A model generated the notes under the pieces. That model saw only the letters and a list, made by a program, of their open reading frames with translations. It ran no database searches and was not told the origin of the DNA. The translations under genes and the position numbers were made by a program. 11,514 nt of DNA from Planctomycetota bacterium (GTDB taxonomy: Bacteria > Planctomycetota > Planctomycetia > Gemmatales > Gemmataceae): contig JACQFG010000073.1 of assembly GCA_016200155.1 (NCBI GenBank), forward strand, positions 1 through 11,514, read 5' to 3'. Every line of letters starts with the position of its first letter. The first letter of the stretch is position 1. This document shows, piece by piece, positions 6,870 through 11,514 of this stretch.

Positions 6870-7454
6870 TCATTTGGATTCGTTCAGCCGTAGCGGACGG
6901 TGCAAAAGGCGAAATCGCTTTCTACCGCGGATTCGGTTTTCAGTTAGCAAAGCTTGCAAAGTTCTTGACGCCACTACCTCATCCGCGATCACGTCAACGA
7001 ATTCTGACCACTCTTTGTTGCTGGGCTCTTCGGTTTGCCAAACCATCATAAAATCGAAAAACGCTCCGTGTCGAATCAAACGTCCAGGAATCGCGTCATC
7101 GAAGGCCCCAATGAGAATCCCGTACCGAAGGTATGGATGTACGTGCTTGTGAGTGGCAGCTTTTGAACTGTAGGTGAGTGCGTCATGCGTGGAAACTCCG
7201 CCAAGCTTGCCTTCGATCACGAGTCGTGGAATCCAATCGCCGTTCTCGCGAATGTCGTAAATCAAGAGATCTGTTTCGTACTGCCGGCTGGTGGTATCTC
7301 CCCGACTTCCCTTGGGGTAGAAATAGATCTCATGGGCATAGGTAAACCGTTCACCAGCGCATGCTTCCGCCCGCCAATCTCCGGCACGACAAGCAAGTAG
7401 TGCTGGTTGGAGACGCCCGAGCAGGGATTGGACCCACTGCTTTTCACGTGCCAT
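6870..7454 (-). CDS. PD-(D/E)XK nuclease-like protein
   Basis: A 194-residue soluble protein with a restriction-endonuclease-like core. Counting from the ATG at 7454, there is a glutamate in the first helix region (HEIYF, E42), then YETDLLIYD with D62, and RLVIEGKL with E81-x-K83, the D...ExK metal-binding signature of the PD-(D/E)XK superfamily. After it come THDALTYSSKAATHKHVHPYL and RHGAFFDFM. There is no DNA-recognition or methyltransferase partner in the window, so it is not a classical restriction system; a nuclease acting in defence or plasmid/phage conflict is inferred. The start at 7454 has AGGA seven bases upstream; an ATG at 7469 has none. The gene begins 24 bases beyond the T run of the preceding gene's terminator and no clear promoter of its own is seen. 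G+C is low: the 60-base lines at 6961 and 7021 have 50% and 45%. Confidence 0.7.
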   Translation of the reverse strand: MAREKQWVQSLLGRLQPALLACRAGDWRAEACAGERFTYAHEIYFYPKGSRGDTTSRQYETDLLIYDIRENGDWIPRLVIEGKLGGVSTHDALTYSSKAATHKHVHPYLRYGILIGAFDDAIPGRLIRHGAFFDFMMVWQTEEPSNKEWSEFVDVIADEVVASRTLQALLTENRIRGRKRFRLLHRPLRLNESK

Positions 7455-7477
7455 TTCCCGTTCCTTCATGTTAGGAC

Positions 7478-7517
7478 AAGAAAAACCCCAGAATACGCGA
7501 TCGCGCCTTCTGGGGTT
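7478..7517 (-). terminator. Strong intrinsic terminator of DUF1501 gene B
   Basis: A perfect 10-bp inverted repeat (AACCCCAGAA at 7484-7493, TTCTGGGGTT at 7508-7517) encloses a 14-base loop that is itself rich in CGCGATCGCG. On the minus strand the stem runs into TTTTTCTTGT. It starts 31 bases past the DUF1501 gene B stop and ends just before the nuclease gene. The CCCC/GGGG stem with flanking AA/TT resembles the terminator at 3911-3950. Confidence 0.82.
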
Positions 7518-7547
7518 CCTTGCAATTCACATTCAATCCGACTGCGC

Positions 7548-8915
7548 TCACTGCACCTCGCTCATCGGCTCCATGCCCTGGTCGACCAGGTACTGCGGCC
7601 GGCCGTTCGGGTCGAAGATGCGGGTTTCGCCGGGGTTGAGGCCGATGTTCTTGTACAAGGTCGCGAAGACTTCCTGGAACTTGACCGGGCGACGGGCCGG
7701 CAGGCCGCCGATGCGGTCGCTGGCGCCGATGACCTGGCCCGTCTTCATGCCGCCGCCGGCCATCAGGGCGCAGCTCAGTTGCGGCCAGTGGTCGCGGCCT
7801 TCGGTGTTGTTGATCCTCGGCGTGCGGCCGAACTCGCCCCAGACGACGATCGACACGTCGTCGAGCAAGCCGCGCACGTGGAGATCTTCGACCAGCGACG
7901 ACACGCCGGCGTCGAGCAGCGGCATGTTGCGTCGGCTTTCGACGAAGTTCTTGCCGTCCGGGCCATGCCAGTCCCAGCGGCTGAAGTTGAGCGTCACCAC
8001 GCGGGCGCCGGCCTCGACGAGGCGACGCGCGATGCAGAAGTTACGGACCATGCGCGGGGCGCCGTCGCGCTCGAACGCCGGGTCGTTGAAGCCGTAACGT
8101 TCGACGGTGCGGCGATCTTCCTTGGAGAGATCGAGAGCGTCGACGAGCCGCGAAGAGGTCAAGATGCCGAGAGCTTGTTGCTGGAAGGAGTCGATGCCGT
8201 CCATCGCGCCGGAGCGGTCGAGGTCGCGGTTGAGTGAATCGAAAGAGCGCATCAGGCTGACGCGGTCGCCGAGGCGTTCCATGGTGACGCCGTTGAGGGT
8301 CATGTTGGCGGCGGCCATGTTGCCCCGTCCGCCGACGAGGTTGAAGGGGTTATGCCCCATGCCGAGGAAGCCGCCGTGGTACGGATCGCCCCAGCGCGAT
8401 TCGCCGGTCGCATACATGAGGGCGAGGTTCGGCGGGATCGATTGATTCGCCGGGCCCTGGAAGCGCGACACCCACGAGCCCATCATCGGCCAATAGCTTT
8501 CCTTCTGCGGGTCCTTGCGTCGGCCGGTCATGCACTGGTAGCCGTCGTGCCGGCCGTCGGCGTCGGCGATGGTGCGGACGAAAATGAACTTGTCGGCGTT
8601 GGCGGCGATGCGCGGGAAGAGTTCGCAGATGTCGATGCCGGGGACGTTGGTGCGGATCGGATTGAACTCGCCGCGGATTTCGCGCGGGGCATCGGGCTTG
8701 AGGTCCCACATGTCCTGATGCGGCGGCCCGCCCGGCAAATAGATGTTGATGATCGCCTTGTGCTGCGTGCCTCGCCCCTGGTTCGCCTCGGCCCGCAGCA
8801 GATCGGGCAGCATGAGCCCGCCGGCGATGGTGCCGCCGATCGTGAGGAAGTCGCGGCGATTGACGCCGTCGCAGAAACCGCCCTGCTTGTGAGATTTGCT
8901 GAAGATGGTGAGCAT
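7548..8915 (-). CDS. DUF1501 protein with Tat signal (gene B)
   Basis: Exported protein of 455 residues in the DUF1501 family (alkaline-phosphatase-like fold, function unknown). The twin-arginine motif NRRDFL sits at 19-24, followed by the hydrophobic TIGGTIAGGLMLPDLL stretch. Family motifs are PGGPPHQDMWDLKPDAP, ELFPRIAANADKF, GEFGRTPRINNTEGRDHW and the ending DPNGRPQYLVDQG. It is a paralogue of gene A but diverged: it carries the GEFNPIRTNVPGIDICE block typical of the larger DUF1501 group, while gene A has a shorter counterpart (EFRSMIGHVQTSVTGLHI). The ATG at 8915 has CAGGAG five bases upstream. A strong terminator follows at 7478-7517. No DUF1549/DUF1553 partner gene is nearby. Confidence 0.94.
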   Translation of the reverse strand: MLTIFSKSHKQGGFCDGVNRRDFLTIGGTIAGGLMLPDLLRAEANQGRGTQHKAIINIYLPGGPPHQDMWDLKPDAPREIRGEFNPIRTNVPGIDICELFPRIAANADKFIFVRTIADADGRHDGYQCMTGRRKDPQKESYWPMMGSWVSRFQGPANQSIPPNLALMYATGESRWGDPYHGGFLGMGHNPFNLVGGRGNMAAANMTLNGVTMERLGDRVSLMRSFDSLNRDLDRSGAMDGIDSFQQQALGILTSSRLVDALDLSKEDRRTVERYGFNDPAFERDGAPRMVRNFCIARRLVEAGARVVTLNFSRWDWHGPDGKNFVESRRNMPLLDAGVSSLVEDLHVRGLLDDVSIVVWGEFGRTPRINNTEGRDHWPQLSCALMAGGGMKTGQVIGASDRIGGLPARRPVKFQEVFATLYKNIGLNPGETRIFDPNGRPQYLVDQGMEPMSEVQ

Positions 8916-9019
8916 GTCAACTCCTGACGAGCCGAGCCCCGTGAGGGGCCGGTTGATACCGGCGGGAGGGTAGGGTCCGGTAGGTAGGGGCGCAACGGGA
9001 GCGCCGATGGAAGATTTTT

Positions 9020-9025
9020 ATCATA
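9020..9025 (-). promoter_or_regulatory. Possible -10 box for DUF1501 gene B
   Basis: TATGAT on the minus strand matches five of six -10 bases; no -35 at normal spacing is convincing. The leader would be about 100 bases, C-rich, with two small hairpins just ahead of the ribosome-binding site (CCGG-TATCAA-CCGG, then GCCCC-TCAC-GGGGC at about 8935-8960). No gene is seen in the 179 bases between 8916 and 9094. Confidence 0.25.
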
Positions 9026-9094
9026 TCGGCAGGAGGGGTGCAAGAGGTTGCGTGGGATTTTGCGCCGACTTCAGTTTGATGGTAGCGACATTGA

Positions 9095-10844
9095 TCATCC
9101 GGGGGCTGCCATGTGTTGCTTCACCGCCGAGACCAGCGCATCAAGATGGCTTTCCAGCGGCGGAGTCATCGCGTTCAGCCAGTGCTGCGTGCCGATGAAA
9201 TAGCGCAGCGATTTGGAGAGGGTGACGTCTTCAATACGCAGCGGCAGGATGGGCCGGCGCTCGCTGGCCGCGATTTCCACTTCGCGCAGGACCTGTTCCG
9301 AGGCGTTGGAAGCCGAGGAGAGTACGAGAATCAACAGGCGACACTCCTCGATTGCGGTGCAAATTGCTCCGCCGTAGCTCATGCCGGGCATGATGTCGCG
9401 TGGGGCGATCCAGCACTTCAGTCCGTGATTTTCCAGGGTGGCGCAAACGGTCTGGGCCGCCTGGGAATCGATCGTCGAGTAGCTGATGAACGCCCGCTTG
9501 ACGCTCGGGGGGACGCTCGGCTTCTCGACGGGCGCCGGGCGTTCGGGCTCGACGCGCTCGAGCTCGCGCTGGCTTCGCGGCTCCTCGACGGCGCCTTCAT
9601 CATAGCGAAGCCGAACCTCGACCTGTCGGCCTTCAACCAGGTCCAGGGCGCGGACGCGCACGATGCCGTCTTCTTCTACCTTGAACATCAGGCGAATCGG
9701 GACTGACTCGCGCCGCGGTTGCACGGGAATTTCAAATTCCCCGATCATCGTGACGCGGCGCGGATCGATATCGCGCCCTTCGCCACGGTAAAGCCGAATA
9801 CTGAATCTCTCCGCCCGCGGCATGGTGTGAAACTCACGGCTCGCTTCGCAAGGAATGGGCGTATTCTTCAAGATCAAGGGATCCAGAATCTCCCGATTGT
9901 TCTCGGATTCGAATACCGCGATGCTCAGCGTGTGCGCGGTGGTGTCGATGATTTTCGCAAACGGCGCCCGGTCCACGTCCGGATTCAGCTCGGCGGCACG
10001 GATGCTGGCCCCAAGAACAACCGCCTCGACCGGATTGATGCCACGGTCGCGTCCCCAGAGCGGAACATTGGCGAAACGCTGTTGCACTCTTTCGCGCACC
10101 CGGGGCACATACGTGCTGCCGCCGACCAAGAGGACGGCCGCAAGATCGTCCGCGTCGTTTTCGCCGGTGGTGAGCGCCTCGTCCAGGTGGTGCATCGAAT
10201 GGTCGATGAGGTGCTCGATGAGCTGTCGAAAGATCTCCGGCGTGAGAGTCTGCTGGAACGGAACGGGTCTGCCGCGAACCTTGTCAACGCCTGGGATTCT
10301 AAAGGTGTACGGGACCTGATTGGTGCAAAGGTTGATTTTGCCGGCTTCCGCCTCGACCTTGAGGCGCGTACGCAGCAGCCTGCGCCGCGAATCGGTGAGA
10401 TCGGCCTGGTACTCGTCATCCTTGCGTAGCTCCTCCATCATCCAATCGACGATGCAGTCATCGAAGTTGGCGCCGCCCAGGCAGGGATCGCCGCTGGAGC
10501 CGAGGATCCTGAGCGATTCGTCCGCCAGCTTGACGACGGCGACATCGAGCTTGCCTCCGCCCAGATCATAAACGAGAAAAGTCTGCTGGTCCTTGGCGGC
10601 GTGCTGCACGCAATAGGCGTACGCGGCAGCGGTCGGTTCGTTCATGAGATGATGAACGGTAAGCCCGGCCAGCTCGCCCGCCTGTTTGACACGCTCCCAC
10701 GACGACGGTGCCGTCACTCCGAACTCCAACCACGGCCGGCATCGAAGGACTGCCTTCGAGTGGAATGATCGACGGCTTGCCATCCAGGCAAATGGCCGCG
10801 CGAAAGTTCGTCGTGCCCACGTCGATGCCGATGATCGTGCCCAT
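9095..10844 (-). pseudogene. Hsp70-TIR fusion gene, broken by an internal deletion and frameshift
   Basis: The gene starts at the ATG at 10844 with a correct Hsp70 N-terminus (GTIIGIDVGTTNFRAA, phosphate-1 loop) and runs 50 residues to GTVVVG. It then resumes in another frame at ERVKQAGELAGL, which corresponds to about residue 152 of DnaK. About 100 residues of the ATPase domain are missing and the frame shifts. The downstream frame is open to 9095: NEPTAAAYAY, phosphate-2 DLGGGKLDV (K replaces the usual T), LGGANFDD, adenosine loop LVGGSTYVPRVRE, a substrate-binding beta domain, a proline-rich linker, and a C-terminal TIR domain (9095-9499) with FISYSTIDS, CWIAPRDIMPG and LREVEIAA, whose glutamate is the likely NADase residue. 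An ORF caller could propose a 593-residue protein from an ATG at 10876, but its first 60 residues are out-of-frame translation. It is a pseudogene unless the lesion is an assembly error. Confidence 0.8.
10692..10698 (-). other. Deletion junction in the Hsp70-TIR gene
   Basis: The upstream frame (…GTVVVG) and the downstream frame (ERVKQAGELAGL…) meet at GGGAGCG on the minus strand. GGGAGCG fits both contexts: GTG-GGA-GCG after VV, and CGG-GAG-CGT for the RER that would precede VKQAG. This is what a deletion between two short direct copies leaves behind. The original second copy cannot be seen, so the mechanism is inferred. Confidence 0.5.
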
Positions 10845-10883
10845 AAGGGAAACTCGCCGCGCTCGTGGCCTGCCAAAGTTACT

Positions 10884-10899
10884 CTGGAGTATACCCCAG
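10884..10899. promoter_or_regulatory. 16-bp near-palindrome overlapping a possible -10 box of the Hsp70-TIR gene
   Basis: CTGGAGTATACCCCAG is symmetric except for one base pair (arms CTGG/CCAG, centre GTATAC). On the minus strand it contains TATACT (10893-10888), a five-of-six match to -10, about 45 bases ahead of the Hsp70 ATG. A repressor site over the -10 box is the simplest reading. No good -35 box is seen. Confidence 0.33.
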
Positions 10900-10924
10900 T
10901 CCGATTGGCGTGGATAGTGCGTCA

Positions 10925-11332
10925 TCAAGGCAGATAAAGGCGGCCCACCCCGCGAACCGTATCGATGCGCTGCAAATAATCAATCAGGCTCTCGACGACC
11001 TCGCCGGCATAAGCTCGGCTGAAATTCACCTTCTTTGCGTCGGCAATTGTGAGCACCGGCAGACTTGCGGCGGTGTTTTGCAGTCGAATTGTTGCTTCCA
11101 GCGAGTCCGGGCCAGAAAGTGTCCGATTTCCAGTGATGAGCACAACTTGCTCTGCCTGGCAGCGTTCCCAGATTTCCTGGTCCGTCGCTGTTGGGTTGAG
11201 TCCGAAATCTTCGAAATGATACAGCGTCAGACGAAGGTCAAGCCAAAACTCTCGCCATGGTTCGGCGTTCATCAGTGCGACCAGATACTCCACCTGTCCC
11301 CGCACATCGTTGTCAGCCAGGATTCCCTTCAC
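10925..11332 (-). CDS. PIN-like protein (DUF5615/Mut7-C-like), putative toxin
   Basis: A 135-residue protein starting at GTG (11332) with AGGAG seven bases upstream. It looks like a small PIN-like nuclease: MKGILADND with D7/D9 at the end of the first strand, ATDQEIWERCQ (D51) in the middle, then VVLITGNRT (N69) in the position where PIN-like proteins carry the third acidic or polar residue, followed by LPVLTIAD. PIN-like toxins of this kind cut RNA and are paired with a small antitoxin gene upstream; here the upstream gene overlaps it by 20 bp, which fits. Against a straightforward call, the protein has a longer insert (about 20-45) than short DUF5615 members and the acidic triad is not textbook. 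It ends with tandem TGA TGA codons 80 bp before the Hsp70 start. Confidence 0.62.
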   Translation of the reverse strand: MKGILADNDVRGQVEYLVALMNAEPWREFWLDLRLTLYHFEDFGLNPTATDQEIWERCQAEQVVLITGNRTLSGPDSLEATIRLQNTAASLPVLTIADAKKVNFSRAYAGEVVESLIDYLQRIDTVRGVGRLYLP

Positions 11333-11514
11333 TGCTTCGCTCCTGTTGGCGCTTCCGCAGGTTTTCTTTCATCCGGGCGTGACGCACGTCACGCGGCTCA
11401 TTCGGAAAGCGCAAACGCTGCAGCCGGACCTGTTCGGCAACGTAGGCCCGGATGCGCTGATCTTCCTCATCCAGCGCGGTCTGGTTTTCACGATAGTATT
11501 GCTCGACGGTCGCG
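11313..11514 (-). CDS. C-terminal part of a putative DUF433-like antitoxin, cut by window edge
   Basis: The minus-strand frame is open from the window edge to TGA at 11313-11315, while both other minus-strand frames hit stops in this stretch. It encodes 66 residues: ATVEQYYRENQTALDEEDQRI, then AYVAEQVRLQRLRF, and a basic helical tail HARMKENLRKRQQERSSEG. The YYRENQTALDEE segment resembles the C-terminal end of DUF433 proteins (a Y-Y-x-x-x-R/N-x-x-x-D/I-D/E pattern), which are common antitoxin partners of DUF5615 PIN-like toxins. The gene overlaps the PIN-like gene by 20 bp, implying coupled expression. The N-terminus with any DNA-binding helix is outside the window, so the family call rests on this short match and the gene order. 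Confidence 0.5.
   Translation of the reverse strand, partial: ATVEQYYRENQTALDEEDQRIRAYVAEQVRLQRLRFPNEPRDVRHARMKENLRKRQQERSSEGNPG

Noticed and set aside
7407..8237. Plus-strand open frame of 276 codons opposite DUF1501 gene B
   Set aside because: Runs through the terminator and antisense to a clear DUF1501 gene; low-complexity valine/alanine/arginine composition.
8352..8927. Plus-strand open frame of 191 codons opposite the start of DUF1501 gene B
   Set aside because: Shadow of the Tat-leader region on the other strand; no ribosome-binding site or domain.
9113..10429. Two plus-strand open frames opposite the Hsp70-TIR gene
   Set aside because: The minus-strand frame has Hsp70 and TIR motifs throughout; the plus-strand products have none.
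10692..10698. Programmed ribosomal frameshift as the explanation for the two Hsp70 frames
   Set aside because: A frameshift alone would not explain the absence of about 100 conserved residues, and no slippery heptamer or downstream pseudoknot-like element is evident.
10700..10876. N-terminal extension of the Hsp70-TIR frame up to an ATG at 10876
   Set aside because: Those roughly 60 residues are an out-of-frame reading of the true Hsp70 N-terminus, which begins at 10844 in the other frame.
11376..11389. Inverted repeat GTGACG-CA-CGTCAC
   Set aside because: It lies inside the antitoxin coding frame (encoding DVRHA) and is short; no reason to call it a separate site.

Overview
The window looks like a piece of a Planctomycetota chromosome. 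The pointers are two DUF1501 proteins with twin-arginine (Tat) leaders, a Ser/Thr kinase fused to a PilZ domain, high G+C in the core genes, and a family of small uncharacterised proteins that I associate with this phylum. No rRNA, tRNA, CRISPR array, transposase or integrase was seen.

Layout, left to right. Positions 1-1412 (+) hold the 3' four-fifths of lepA (elongation factor 4). It converges, with a 7-bp overlap, on a Hanks-type kinase-PilZ gene (1406-2656, -). A 256-bp divergent intergenic region follows, then a membrane protein of the lysylphosphatidylglycerol synthase TM-domain (UPF0104/YbhN-like) family (2913-3956, +). Next come a minus-strand terminator and a nested inverted repeat (3964-4039). 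From 4078 to the end every gene is on the minus strand. In transcription order, right to left, these are: the end of a putative DUF433-like antitoxin gene cut by the window edge; a PIN-like (DUF5615/Mut7-C-like) gene; an Hsp70-TIR fusion gene that is broken by a frameshift and an internal deletion; DUF1501 gene B with a strong terminator; a compact five-gene module (7454-5485); and DUF1501 gene A.

The five-gene module is the most interesting part. It contains a PD-(D/E)XK nuclease-like protein, two tandem paralogous ~70-aa proteins, and a translationally coupled pair (ATGA overlap) of uncharacterised proteins. Three of its genes begin with nearly the same MATV(Q/H)I sequence although the third is otherwise unrelated to the other two. 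Its G+C is visibly lower than its surroundings: two sampled 60-base lines give 45% and 50%, against 68% in DUF1501 gene B and 77% in lepA. It also has an extended -10 box placed exactly on a stop codon. Together with the PIN-like pair and the Hsp70-TIR remnant, the right two-thirds of the window reads as an accessory, conflict-type region laid over DUF1501 housekeeping genes. A defence or toxin-antitoxin role is inferred from domain content and layout only.

Regulation visible in the sequence: a credible promoter for DUF1501 gene A, intrinsic terminators behind both DUF1501 genes, a near-palindromic 16-bp site overlapping a possible -10 box ahead of the Hsp70-TIR gene, and a dyad between the divergent kinase and membrane-protein genes.
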